From CBDBND01 sp965262665 (GTDB taxonomy: Bacteria; Pseudomonadota; Alphaproteobacteria; Rhodospirillales; Rhodospirillaceae): 64,000 nucleotides of DNA. This document shows, piece by piece, positions 47,064 through 56,237 of this stretch (its first letter is position 1; every line of letters begins with the position of its first letter). The DNA lies in contig CBDHFR010000004.1 of the NCBI GenBank assembly GCA_965262665.1, forward strand, positions 372,001 to 436,000. Direction: 5' to 3'. Made by a program: the position numbers and the translations under genes. The notes below the pieces were generated by a model, which did not search any database, was not told where the DNA came from, and saw nothing but the letters and a program-made list of their open reading frames with translations.

Positions 47064-47969
47064 ATGCACCGGTGGTTGAATGGGTTTGCGGTGGCCATTG
47101 GATTGAGCGTCTGTTTCCCCACCGCGGGGCTGCATGCACAAGAGCAAGGCCAGGCGACCCTCCAGGTGCCGATCAATTTCGGCCGGGCGACGACGGTCCA
47201 ATTGGGCGATGGTATTTACTCCTTCACCAAACAAGGCACCCGTAACCTCTTCATCGTCACCGACGACGGTGTCATTGCCACCGATACGATCAGTCCGGAA
47301 GCGGCAGAAGAGTATATGTCGGAGATCCGCAAGGTCACCGACCAGCCGATCAAGTATCTCGTCTACTCCCATCAGCATTGGGATCACGTGCGCGGTGGAA
47401 AGATTTTTAAAGAGGCTGGTGCGACGGTGGTCAGCCATCAGGAATGCGTAAAATACTTTCACCGCGACCCGCACCCGGACGTCGTGCCGCCGGACATGAC
47501 TTTTGAAGGGCCGCGTTACGACCTGGAGTTGGGCGGCCGGACTCTTGAACTCCATCACTTTGGGCGCAATCATGGTGACTGCCTCATCGTTATGCGCATT
47601 CCCGAGATCAATGCCATTTTCCTAGTCGACTTGGTCACGCCCTATGGTGTGAGTGGCGGCTCGGGATTGATCAATGACTTTTACCCAACGGATTGGATCC
47701 GCTCGCTCAAACAGATCGAAGCCATGACCTTCGATTACATGATTGGCGGACACGGACCACCCAAAGCCCCACCTTGGGCGATCACCGAACGGCGGGAATA
47801 TTTGGAAGCTTTGATGGCTGCGGTTAAAGCAGAGATGGATCGGGGCACGCCTTCAGCCGAGGTGGCCGATGTCATTCGCTTGCCCAAATTCCAGCACCTG
47901 CGCAATTACGACCGCTTACTGAGCCGCAACGCTGAACGCATCCGCGCGTACTACATACTCGGCTGGTAG
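47064..47969 (+). CDS. Exported MBL-fold metallo-hydrolase, array member 1
   Basis: The 301-residue protein has a signal peptide (MHRWLNGFAVAIGLSVCFPT to LHAQ) and all metallo-beta-lactamase metal motifs: YSHQHWDHVRGGKIF (HxHxDH), GRNHGDCLIVM (His), FLVDLVTPYG (Asp) and IGGHGPP (His). The first residues after the signal, VQLGDGIYSFTKQGTRNLFI, are shared by all members. The C-terminal pattern FQHLRNYDRLLSRNAERIRAYYILGW is also shared (ending in YY-GW). Substrate unknown. It starts the array and is eight bases from member 2. Confidence 0.9.
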   Translation: MHRWLNGFAVAIGLSVCFPTAGLHAQEQGQATLQVPINFGRATTVQLGDGIYSFTKQGTRNLFIVTDDGVIATDTISPEAAEEYMSEIRKVTDQPIKYLVYSHQHWDHVRGGKIFKEAGATVVSHQECVKYFHRDPHPDVVPPDMTFEGPRYDLELGGRTLELHHFGRNHGDCLIVMRIPEINAIFLVDLVTPYGVSGGSGLINDFYPTDWIRSLKQIEAMTFDYMIGGHGPPKAPPWAITERREYLEALMAAVKAEMDRGTPSAEVADVIRLPKFQHLRNYDRLLSRNAERIRAYYILGW

Positions 47970-47976
47970 GGAGGAC

Positions 47977-48882
47977 ATGATGATGAAGTTCCCTGCCCTT
48001 CTTTTCGCCACCGTTTTGACGCTATCCGCCTACTCATCGGCGCAGCAACGAGGACCGTCGGACGTCTCAGGCCCGGCGACTCCTTTTGGAACGCTCAGCG
48101 CCGTCACCACAGACATGGGTGATGGTTTGTACACGGTTAGCGCCGGCGGTGCCCGCACCGTGTTTCTGGTAGGCAACGACGGCGTGTTGGTCGGCGATCC
48201 CATTAGCATCCCGGCCGCACAACAGATCCTCGATGAAATCCGCAAAGTGACGAACAAGCCTATCCGCTATGTCGTCTATTCCCACAGCCACTGGGATCAT
48301 GTTCGCGGCGGACAAGTGTTTAAGGATGAAGGGGCGGAAATCTGGAGCCACGAGAATTGCCTACCCTATCTCTACCGCAATCCAAATCCGGAAGTGGTCG
48401 TGCCTGACAGGTCGTATCAACGCAAGTACGTGCTCAACGTGGGTAATGCACCAGCGGAATTGTATTTCCACGGCCCCAACCATTCCGATTGCAGCACGCA
48501 CCTCTATTTCCCCGACCACAAGATCGTGCACATCGTCGATACGGTACAGCCCTATGCCGTCTCCGGTGCCGGCGGACGGATGAATGACTCCTACCCAAAG
48601 TTGTTTGTCGACTCGCTGAAGATGCTTGAGGAAGAAGTGCCCTTCGAGCGCATGATCCCGGGCCATGGTGGACCGGAAGCACCGCGGGAAGCGGTCGTTA
48701 TCCGCCGCGAATACCAACAGGCGCTGTTAGATGCCGTCAAGGCAGAGATCGACAAAGGGACTCCGTTCGGGCAAATCCCCGATGCCGTCTCCTTGCCCGA
48801 GTTCAAGGACCTGCAGGGCTACGATCAATACCTCGCTGCCAATGCTCAACGCATTCTCATCTACTACACGATAGGGTGGTAA
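47977..48882 (+). CDS. Exported MBL-fold metallo-hydrolase, array member 2
   Basis: The 301-residue protein has a signal peptide (MMMKFPALLFATVLTLSAYS) and motifs YSHSHWDHVRGGQVF, GPNHSDCSTHL, IVDTVQPYA and GHGGPEAP. The Asp motif is IVDTV rather than VVDLV. A GGAGG ribosome site follows the stop of member 1. It is intact and probably translated from the same transcript. Confidence 0.9.
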   Translation: MMMKFPALLFATVLTLSAYSSAQQRGPSDVSGPATPFGTLSAVTTDMGDGLYTVSAGGARTVFLVGNDGVLVGDPISIPAAQQILDEIRKVTNKPIRYVVYSHSHWDHVRGGQVFKDEGAEIWSHENCLPYLYRNPNPEVVVPDRSYQRKYVLNVGNAPAELYFHGPNHSDCSTHLYFPDHKIVHIVDTVQPYAVSGAGGRMNDSYPKLFVDSLKMLEEEVPFERMIPGHGGPEAPREAVVIRREYQQALLDAVKAEIDKGTPFGQIPDAVSLPEFKDLQGYDQYLAANAQRILIYYTIGW

Positions 48883-48888
48883 CGACTA

Positions 48889-49906
48889 TGCTCAATAAAA
48901 TTCTCACTACTATCAGTATTGCTCTTCTTCTGACGAGTGGAACGATCGCGCAAGAGAAGTGCACAAACGTGAACCCCCGCACATGAGTATCTTCGGCCTG
49001 CGTGGATTCGACACCATCGAAGTAGAACCGGGTCTGTACACGTTCCGCCATGGCGGCTTCCGCAACATCTTTATCGTCACCGACGATGGGGTGATCGCCA
49101 CCGACCCCATTAATCCGACAGCGGCAGCGGTGATGCGCGAAGAGATCGCTAAGATCACCGACCAGCCGGTCAAGTATGTGGTCTACAGCCATTGGCATTG
49201 GGATCACATCCTGGGCGGACAGATTTTCAAGGATGAAGGCGTGACCTTTGTTTCCCATGCAAACTGCGTCAACCACTTCACCTTCAATCCCCACGACGAC
49301 GTGGTCATGCCCGATGAAACTTTCACCGGCAATCACGAAATCACTTTGGGCGATAGCACACTAGAATTGTTGTATTTCGGACCCAACCATTCCGACTGCA
49401 ATGTGGTGATGCGGACGAAAGGTTCCAAAGTTCTGTTCGTCAACGACTTGGTAACACCCTACTACACCGGCTTCGGCACCATGCCGGACTACGACCCGGG
49501 CGGACTGCTCAACACGCTGGCCGAGATGGACAAACTGGGGGCTGAACGGCTCATCGGTGGACATGGCGTACCCATTGCGCCGGCCTCGCAAATTTCAGAG
49601 CAGCACGCATTTCTCGATACCATACTGAGCGGCGTGAAACAGGCGTTGGACAACAGAACGCCACGCTCCGAGATTCTAGAAAATCTTGATCTTTCGTCAT
49701 TCGATCATCTCGAAGGTATGGAAGACCAATTGCCGCGCTTTGTGGAACGCGTTTTGTTTTATCACACCATGGGATGGCGACATGGATTGGGTACGGCCAA
49801 TTGTTGTTCTGGGTCTTGCGCTAGGGTTGAGCACTCAGACAATTGCTCAAAATACTTTCCCGTCCCCTTTCGGACCGGGTCCATCGGAAACGACGAAAAT
49901 TGGTGA
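48889..49906 (+). pseudogene. MBL-fold metallo-hydrolase, array member 3, frameshifted, with stop-loss extension
   Basis: ATG 48889 opens a signal peptide (MLNKILTTISIALLLTSGTI), but the frame breaks at an A run near 48957; adding one A links it to VHKREPPHMSIFGLRGFDTI. The body has YSHWHWDHILGGQIF, GPNHSDCNVVM, FVNDLVTPYY and IGGHGVP. The family ends in HTMGW, where a stop is expected at 49779-49781, but the codon is CGA. It therefore runs on 42 residues into member 4 and ends at 49906. Confidence 0.75.
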
Positions 49907-50666
49907 AGACCTCTACACGTTCACCCACAGCGGTGGGCGTACGTTTTTCATTGTCACCGAAGAGGGCGTGATCCTCGCCGATCCGATCAATCCTTGGGCG
50001 TCGAAAGCGCTCAAGGAAGAGATCGCCAAAATCACCGACCAACCGGTTAAGTTTGTACTCTACTCCCATCAACATTGGGATCATGTTTTAGGCGGCGGCG
50101 TGTTCAAAGCTGACGGTGCCACGTTTATCAGTCATCGCAATTGCATTGCCCACTTTACTCGCACCCCCAATGACGAACTGGTGATGCCCGACATTACTTT
50201 CGAGCGGACCTATACGGTACGCCTCGGTGGACGTTCTGTAGAACTCATGTATTTCGGCATGAACCATGGCGATTGCCTGGTGGTGATGCGCATTCCGGAA
50301 GAGCGCATGCTGTTTGTGGTCGACCTTGCCACACCGGGCAGCGTGCCCGGCGCGGGTGGAGTGATGTGGGATACCCATCCACGGGAATGGGTGCGCTCCC
50401 TTCAGGAAATCGAGGCGCTGGACAATTGGGACACGATGATCCCGGGCCACGGTCCGCCGACAGTGCCACGCTCCGCCATGACTGAACGGCGGGAATATCT
50501 GGAAGCACTGATGGGTGCTGTGCGTCACGAGTTGGAGGTCGGCACGCCGTTCAACGACATCGCGGCCAAGATCCGATTGCCACAGTTCAGTTATCTGAGG
50601 GGTTACGACCAGTACATCACCATCAACGCAGACCGGGTGCTCAGTTATTACGTGGGCGGGCTATGA
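49782..50666 (+). CDS. Exported MBL-fold metallo-hydrolase, array member 4
   Basis: The 294-residue product starts at 49782, a few bases after the expected end of member 3 (MDWVRPIVVLGLALGLSTQT signal). Motifs: YSHQHWDHVLGGGVF, GMNHGDCLVVM, FVVDLATPGS and PGHGPPTVP. The frame is intact. Its stop overlaps the start of member 5 (ATGA at 50663-50666), a sign of translational coupling. Confidence 0.9.
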   Translation: MDWVRPIVVLGLALGLSTQTIAQNTFPSPFGPGPSETTKIGEDLYTFTHSGGRTFFIVTEEGVILADPINPWASKALKEEIAKITDQPVKFVLYSHQHWDHVLGGGVFKADGATFISHRNCIAHFTRTPNDELVMPDITFERTYTVRLGGRSVELMYFGMNHGDCLVVMRIPEERMLFVVDLATPGSVPGAGGVMWDTHPREWVRSLQEIEALDNWDTMIPGHGPPTVPRSAMTERREYLEALMGAVRHELEVGTPFNDIAAKIRLPQFSYLRGYDQYITINADRVLSYYVGGL

Positions 50667-51182
50667 CCATGAAGAAACGAATTTCTTTTTGTGTTGTCGC
50701 TGCATACCTTTTGCTGACTACATCTGTATTGGCTCAAGGTTCGCTGGCGCGACTAGCGCCGGGGTCCAGCCCCTATGGCCCGAGCTATTCGTCGTTCGAT
50801 CAGGTGGGAGAAGGCCTCTATTCGTTTTTCCACTCCGGTGCGCACAACCACACCATCATCACGGACCCCATGCATCCGTGGGCGGCGGAGGCTCTGCGTG
50901 AGGAAATCCGCAAGGTCACCGACAAACCCATCAAATTCGTCATCTACACTCACCATCATTGGGATCACATGCTGGGCGGACAGATTTTCAAGGACGACGG
51001 GCAACGTTTATCAGCCATGAAAACTGCATTGCCCACTTCACCCGGGACCGCCATCCGCAACTGGTGATGCCGGATCTGACTTATGAAACACGGCACGATA
51101 TTTCTATGGGTGAGCGCGGCGTTGAACTTCATTATTTTGGCCGCAATCACGGTGATTGCCTGACCGTCCTCTTGCTGCCTAA

Positions 51183-52088
51183 GAGTCGGTTTCGAAAGTC
51201 ATGCGGCTCGGGCCAATCTGCGGACGAGGAGCATGACGGAGGCGGCGTAGAGGAAGGCGCGGGCCGAGGCGATGGTGGCCTCGAAGTCCTTTGCCAGTCG
51301 CCGGTTGCGGTTGATCCAGGCGAAGAAGCGCTCCACGACCCAGCGGCGCGGTTGGACGGCGAAGCCGACCTGATCGGGGCTTTTGCGCACGATCTCGACG
51401 GCGATCATGGTGGCCGTGGCGACCTTCTCGCCGGCGTAGCCGCTGTCGGCAAAGACCTTCTCGATGAACGGAAACGAGCCGCGTGAGGCGCACAGCAGCG
51501 GCCCGCCACCATCGCGGTCCTGGATACTCGCCGGATGCGCCTCGAGCACGAGGCCGCGCCCGTCGGTGTCGACCAGCGCGTGGCGCTTGCGCCCCTTGAT
51601 CTTCTTGCCCGCATCGTAGCCGCGGGGGCCACCAGCCTCGGTCGTCTTGACGCTCTGGCTGTCGATAATCGCGCCGCTCGGGCTGGCCTCGCGTCCGACC
51701 CGCTCGCGATCGGCCATGACCAGAAAGTGGTTGATCTTCTCAAGGAGGCCGTCGTCGCGGAACTTAGCGAACCAGCGATAGATCGTGCCCCACGGTGGTA
51801 AATCGCTTGGCAGCAAGCGCCAAGGGCAGCCAGCCCGCATCACGTAGAAAATGCCGTTGACGATCTCTCGCATCGGCCATGACCGGGGCCGTCCCGTGCC
51901 ATGAGCCGGAGGCAAATGAGGCTCGATCACAACCCACTCCGCAGCGGTCAAATCAGTCTGATAACGCAGCGCCTTGCGGCTATGCTGCTCTCGGGTGGCC
52001 GGCGTCCACATGGCGGCTCCAGATCGGTTTCAGCAACCTTCCTGGAATCACATCGACACCGGCCACTCAACCCCTTTCGAAACGGCCT
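51183..52088 (-). mobile_element. IS5-family insertion sequence, copy 2
   Basis: This 906-base copy matches copy 1 at 17780-18685 in length, ends and orientation. It is flanked by the duplication CTAA (51179-51182 and 52089-52092). Removing it restores the reading frame of the MBL gene exactly, which shows a recent and simple insertion. Confidence 0.95.
51199..52011 (-). CDS. IS5-family transposase (copy 2)
   Basis: The 270-residue protein is the same as the copy at 17796-18608 apart from Ala in place of Thr at residue 5. DDE residues lie in IIDSQSVKT, FADSGYAGEK and RWVVERFFAWINRN. The frame is complete, so it may be active. Confidence 0.96.
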   Translation of the reverse strand: MWTPATREQHSRKALRYQTDLTAAEWVVIEPHLPPAHGTGRPRSWPMREIVNGIFYVMRAGCPWRLLPSDLPPWGTIYRWFAKFRDDGLLEKINHFLVMADRERVGREASPSGAIIDSQSVKTTEAGGPRGYDAGKKIKGRKRHALVDTDGRGLVLEAHPASIQDRDGGGPLLCASRGSFPFIEKVFADSGYAGEKVATATMIAVEIVRKSPDQVGFAVQPRRWVVERFFAWINRNRRLAKDFEATIASARAFLYAASVMLLVRRLARAA

Positions 52089-52458
52089 CTAAGGAAAAAA
52101 TCCTGATCGTCGTAGATTTGGTCATGCCCAATGCGGTGGTCATGGCCAGCGGCTATATGCGTGATGATTATCCAGTGGATGTGATCCGCTCCATCCGAGA
52201 GATGGATGAAACGCTTGATTTCGACCGCTACATGCCCGGACACGGGCCGCCCATCGCCGACAAGGCCGCCTTGCTTGAACGGGCTGACTACATGGAAGCC
52301 CTATTGTATCGTGTGGGTGGCCAGTTAGCAGAGGGTATTCCATTCAACGAAATTATCGACAAATTTGAGCTGCCCGGTTTTGAGCATTTGCGTGGTTACG
52401 ACACCCATCTCAAACGCAACGCACGACGGATCCTCACTTACTACACCATTGGTTATTG

Positions 52459-53118
52459 ATGACTCGTTCTTTGATATTTCGTGCATTGACCATACTCGTA
52501 GCCGGGCTTTGGATGAGTGCCAGCCTCGCGGTAGACGAGCTATCGGTTCAGGCTGTGTATGTAGATATCGAACGATGGTTTCCCGGCACCTACACCAACA
52601 TCATTCAGTTGGCGAACCATGACGGCACCGGTGAGGCGTTCGCCTTGACGACCATTGTCAGACCTCTGAATAACCCAGCACTAGGCAATGCGCTTTATTA
52701 CCTGGAAGAGTTCAGGGATAACGATCCAGAAGCTGTAACGCGCATTCGGATTTACTCGTTTACCACAGAGAACTCCGGCGTGCGGCTGCGGCTGCTGAAT
52801 CCCATCGATATTGATGCGCTTAAGGGCAGCCATACGGACCTGTCGCAAGTGGAAAAGCTAACCCCGCAAGATATTAAGCTCGACCATTACGCCTGTATGC
52901 TCGATGTGACCAACTACGACGGCACTCTGGTGGCTCGCATGCGATACCGGGCCTGTGATGTGCGCGAGACCTGGAACGATTACGAATTGATCATTGATCA
53001 CGCGGGCTCGTGGACATGCTACGCTCGCCGTCTTCAGTCCGATGACAGTCTGGCCTGGCTGCAGATGCCCGCCTTTCCCTGTGTTCGCCAGCAGCGGACC
53101 GCTTCGGCCTCGCCCTAA
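52459..53118 (+). CDS. Exported CpeT/CpcT-like protein
   Basis: The 219-residue protein begins with a signal peptide (MTRSLIFRALTILVAGLWMS). The pattern WFPGTYTNIIQLA, ALTTIVRPLNNPALGNALYY and ARMRYRACDVRETWN resembles the CpeT/CpcT family, which in cyanobacteria attaches bilins to phycobiliproteins. No phycobiliprotein genes are expected here, so the role is probably different. It is coupled to the fifth MBL gene (TGATG overlap) and is directly followed by the sixth, which suggests a shared substrate or pathway. Confidence 0.7.
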   Translation: MTRSLIFRALTILVAGLWMSASLAVDELSVQAVYVDIERWFPGTYTNIIQLANHDGTGEAFALTTIVRPLNNPALGNALYYLEEFRDNDPEAVTRIRIYSFTTENSGVRLRLLNPIDIDALKGSHTDLSQVEKLTPQDIKLDHYACMLDVTNYDGTLVARMRYRACDVRETWNDYELIIDHAGSWTCYARRLQSDDSLAWLQMPAFPCVRQQRTASASP

Positions 53119-54004
53119 ATGTGGAGACCCGCCAAGCGCGTTTTATTGACCCTCGCTCTTCTGTCCTTATCAGCCATACCGTTTTCATTAGGGGTCCACG
53201 CCCAGTCCATTGACCTGTTCACCAAGGACACCACTGAATTGGCGCCCGGTGTGTACACGTTCAGTGCGTTTTCGGCGCGCAGCCTATTTGTGGTCACAGA
53301 CGACGGTGTCATCACCACCGACCCGGTGAGCACGAAAAACGCTGCTGATATGCGAGCGGCCATAGCCGAAGTGACCGACCAGCCGGTGAAATATGTGATC
53401 TACAGCCACCAGCATTGGGATCATGTTCTGGGCGGACAGATTTTTTAAAGACGAAGGCGCGACGTTCATCAGCCACGCCAACTGCATCCCCCACTTCCTG
53501 CGTCACCCCAATGATGATCTGGTCATGCCTGATACCACCGTTACCAGCGACAGTGAGATCACCCTCGGGGATAAGACGCTGAAATTGATGTACTTCGGCC
53601 CCAACCACGGCGACTGCATGCTGGTGATGCAGGTGGACGGCACCGACGTGCTTTATATCAACGACCTTGTCACGCTCTATTCCGTCGGGCTTGGCTTCAT
53701 GCCCGATTACGATCCCGGAGAATGGGTGCGCACCCTGCGGGAGCTGGAAGCCATGGATGGCTGGGCCCGGTTCGTCGGTGGTCACGGCATTCCTGTCGCC
53801 CAAAAGGACGCTATGAACCAGCGCCGGCGCTATATGGAAGCGCTCATGCAAGCGGTACAGGACGGCATCGCCAACGGCCTGCGTCTGGAGGCACTGTACG
53901 ACTCAATCGACTTGCCGAACGAGTTTAAGGAAATGCGCGGCTATGAAGCCCATCTTAGGCGCGGTGCGGAACGCATTTATCATTACTACACGATGGGTTG
54001 GTAA
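53119..54004 (+). pseudogene. MBL-fold metallo-hydrolase, array member 6, frameshifted
   Basis: The gene starts at the first base after the CpeT-like stop (MWRPAKRVLLTLALLSLSAI signal). It has YSHQHWDHVLGGQIF and then breaks in a T6 run at 53441-53446. With T5 it continues KDEGATFISHANCIPHFLRH, GPNHGDCMLVM, YINDLVTLYS and VGGHGIPVA, ending YHYYTMGW at 54004. All metal ligands are present in the repaired protein. Confidence 0.82.
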
Positions 54005-54022
54005 CAGGTTTCACATGATGGG

Positions 54023-54939
54023 ATGATGTCCATGCCTCACTCAATATACACACTCACACTTTCAGCGTTTTTATTCGCTATGCCGGCTTTTGCCGAAGAA
54101 GGTGGACCGAGCATTGACGAGATGATGAAACCGGCGCCCAGCCCGGCCTGGAACGGGTTTGTGCTGGCGGGCCATGACACCACGGAAATCGACGACGGGC
54201 TCTATGCCTTCTGCTACCGGGGCACCCGCAGCATTTTCATTGTCACCGATGAAGGTGTTATCGCCACCGACCCTGTGAGCGTCGAACATTCCCGCATCAT
54301 GCGCGAAGAGATCGCCAAGATTACCGACCAGCCGGTGAAGTATGTGGTTTACAGCCACGATCACTGGGATCACGTCCCCGGCGGACAAATTTTCAAAGAC
54401 GAGGGGCAATTTTTGTCGCTCAAGAGAACTGCGCCAAGGAGTTTATCGACAACCCGCACCCTGACATCATCATGCCCGACATCAATTTTGCCGACGACTA
54501 CACCTTGGAGCTGGGAGGGCGTACGCTGGAGTTGCTGTACTTCGGGCCCAACCACGGCGAGTGCATGGTGGTGATGCGCCCTGACCCAGGCGACTACATT
54601 TTCGTTGTTGACTTGGTCACCTCTGGCGGTGCGCCACTCGGGTTCTTTTCCGACTATTCGCCCCATCACTGGGTGCGTACGCTGAAAGAAATAGAGGCAC
54701 TGGACTATAAGGCCATGATCGGTGGGCACGGGTCTCTGCTCTCCCATCCTTCGGCGGTCACTGAGCGGCGGATGTATCTAAAAGCGTTGATGGCGGCGGT
54801 TAAACAAGCACGAGAAAACGGCGTCTCCAATATTCGAGACATGGTGCGTTTGCCTGAGTATTCGTATTTGCGCGGGTATAAAGACCGCATCGAAGACAAC
54901 GTGCGACGGATTCAGACGTACTACGGAATCGGATGGTGA
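54023..54939 (+). pseudogene. MBL-fold metallo-hydrolase, array member 7, frameshifted
   Basis: The N-terminal frame has a signal peptide (MMSMPHSIYTLTLSAFLFAM) and YSHDHWDHVPGGQIFKDEG. It breaks at a G run near 54401-54404 (GGGG for GGGGG). One more G gives AIFVAQENCAKEFIDNPHPD and then GPNHGECMVVM, FVVDLVTSGG and IGGHGSLLS, ending RRIQTYYGIGW at 54939. The fault is at the same place in the fold as in member 5. Confidence 0.82.
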
Positions 54940-54953
54940 GCGAGACTAGCTGA

Positions 54954-55436
54954 TCAAAGCTGCGTCGGGTTGGGAGCGTCGCCGTAAACCTCTTTAGGAT
55001 CGAAGGTTTTGTCATCTTCTTTGAATTCGAGAATCCTAGCCGCGTCTTCTGCTGGGATGCCGGTTGGAACAGCCCGATAGAAACAAGACCGGTAGCCGAC
55101 GTGGCAACTGGCCCCTGAGCCCGCGACCTTGACCCGGAGCCACACCGCGTCCTGGTCGTCATCGATGCGCATCTCGATGATCTCTTGGGTCAATCCAGAT
55201 GTGGCACCCTTGTGCCAAATGGCGTTGCGGCTGCGACTCCAGTAGTGAGCTTCGCCACTTTCAATGGTCTTGGTTAACGCCTCTTCGTTCATATAACCGT
55301 GCATGAGCAGTTCCCCGGTCTCGGCATCAGTGGTGACCACGGGAATGAGGCCATTGGTATCGAATTTAGGGGCCAATTCAGCCCCTTCTTCGACCTGTTC
55401 AATGGAAGTGCGCTCGGCGAAAGGCGAGTCAGTCAT
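54954..55436 (-). CDS. hisI: Phosphoribosyl-AMP cyclohydrolase
   Basis: The 160-residue product opens the purine-like ring of phosphoribosyl-AMP in histidine synthesis. Signatures: TGELLMHGYMNEEAL, EAHYWSRSRNAIWHKGATSG, RIDDDQDAVWLRV (metal Asp cluster) and SGASCHVGYRSCFYRAV (zinc Cys pair). I chose the ATG at 55436 (MTDSPFAERTS), since a start at 55499 adds 21 residues not seen in the family. The usual neighbours hisA, hisF and hisE are not in this window. Confidence 0.95.
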   Translation of the reverse strand: MTDSPFAERTSIEQVEEGAELAPKFDTNGLIPVVTTDAETGELLMHGYMNEEALTKTIESGEAHYWSRSRNAIWHKGATSGLTQEIIEMRIDDDQDAVWLRVKVAGSGASCHVGYRSCFYRAVPTGIPAEDAARILEFKEDDKTFDPKEVYGDAPNPTQL

Positions 55437-55619
55437 AGGTATTCTCCGCGTGCTGGCGGCTCTGTGCCCCGTCTCGAGGGCCGATGTCAAGGGTTTCACT
55501 CTATTGAGAACGGCGGTGACAAATTAGTCCACGGGAGCGGCGGGAATGTCCCGGCCGCGGGCGGCGCAAAAGTCTGCCACCTGTAGCCTTCGATCCGTTT
55601 GGGGATGGAAGGTGGGAGG

Positions 55620-56150
55620 ATGTACTTGGTGGACCTTTATCTAACCGTGCGACTGGCGTGCCATGTGGAAGAGCTGAGCCAGCGAGAAGCAGCAAGACGG
55701 TTTGGGATAAGGGCAACGACAAGGGCAATGTGGAGGGAGTTGTTGGCTATGCCCGGCGGAACTTCATGACGCCGCTTCCCTGTTTCGCGAACTGGGAGGC
55801 CTTCAATGCATACCTGGAAGAGCAAGGCCGCAAACGGCAAGGCGAGGTTCTACGCGGCCATGCCAAAACCATCGGTGAACGGCTTGAGCAAGATCTCGAG
55901 ACGCTGACGGCGTTGCCGCCCATCCCATTTGGTGCTTGCGACAAGGTGGCGACCCAAGTCACTTCGTTGTCCCTGGTGCGTTACCGAAGCAACGACTATT
56001 CCGTTCCCGTCGCCTTTGGCCACCAAGATGTCTGGGTTCGGGGCCACGTCCATCAAGTCGTCATCGGCTGCGGCGCCGAGATCATTGCCCGGCACCGCCG
56101 TTCCTACGATCGGGAAGACCTGGTTTTCGATCCGATCCACTACCCGCGGC
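55620..56150 (+). pseudogene. IS21-family IstA transposase remnant with large internal deletion
   Basis: The reading starts MYLVDLYLTVRLACHVEELS and QREAARRFG, the helix-turn-helix N-terminus of IstA. It then jumps, with a frame change, to NDKGNVEGVVGYARRNFMTP, GEVLRGHAKTIGERLEQDLE and YRSNDYSVPVAFGHQDV, the C-terminal part. The DDE core of about 200 residues is missing, and no IstB gene follows. The remnant lies where most of flgB should be. Confidence 0.85.
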
Positions 56151-56165
56151 CAATACAACTTGGCG

Positions 56166-56228
56166 ATCACATTGATGCAAAAACATATGCAAATGCTGAA
56201 AACTGCACTCGGCAGAAGTGGAGGATAG
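56166..56228 (+). pseudogene. flgB: 3' remnant of flgB
   Basis: Just upstream of flgC the frame LMQKHMQMLKTALGRSGG ends in TAG at 56226-56228. The pattern of a basic helix followed by TALGR is the typical C-terminus of the rod protein FlgB, which always precedes flgC in this cluster. The rest of the gene is replaced by IS21 sequence. Without another flgB elsewhere the flagellar rod could not be built. Confidence 0.65.
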
Positions 56229-56237
56229 AGATAGCGC

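Larger units (their letters stand above)
50663..52459 (+). pseudogene. MBL-fold metallo-hydrolase, array member 5, split by IS5 and frameshifted
   Basis: A signal peptide (MTMKKRISFCVVAAYLLLTT) leads to YTHHHWDHMLGGQIF. The frame breaks at a G run near 50999 (GGG for GGGG), and one G restores ATFISHENCIAHFTRD. IS5 lies at 51183-52088 after CLTVLLLP; removing it and one CTAA gives KEKILIVVDLVMPNAVVM and a normal end RRILTYYTIGY. The segment SGAHNHTIITDPM is about eight residues shorter than in the other members, with the TDDG turn missing. Confidence 0.8.

Noticed and set aside
17780..52088. A 33-kb composite transposon bounded by the two IS5 copies
   Set aside because: Each IS5 has its own matching CTAA duplication and restores its own host gene, so the two inserted independently.
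52459..53118. Phycobiliprotein maturation in this organism
   Set aside because: Only a CpeT-like fold is seen; there are no phycobiliprotein or bilin genes, and the protein is exported. The name is used for similarity only.
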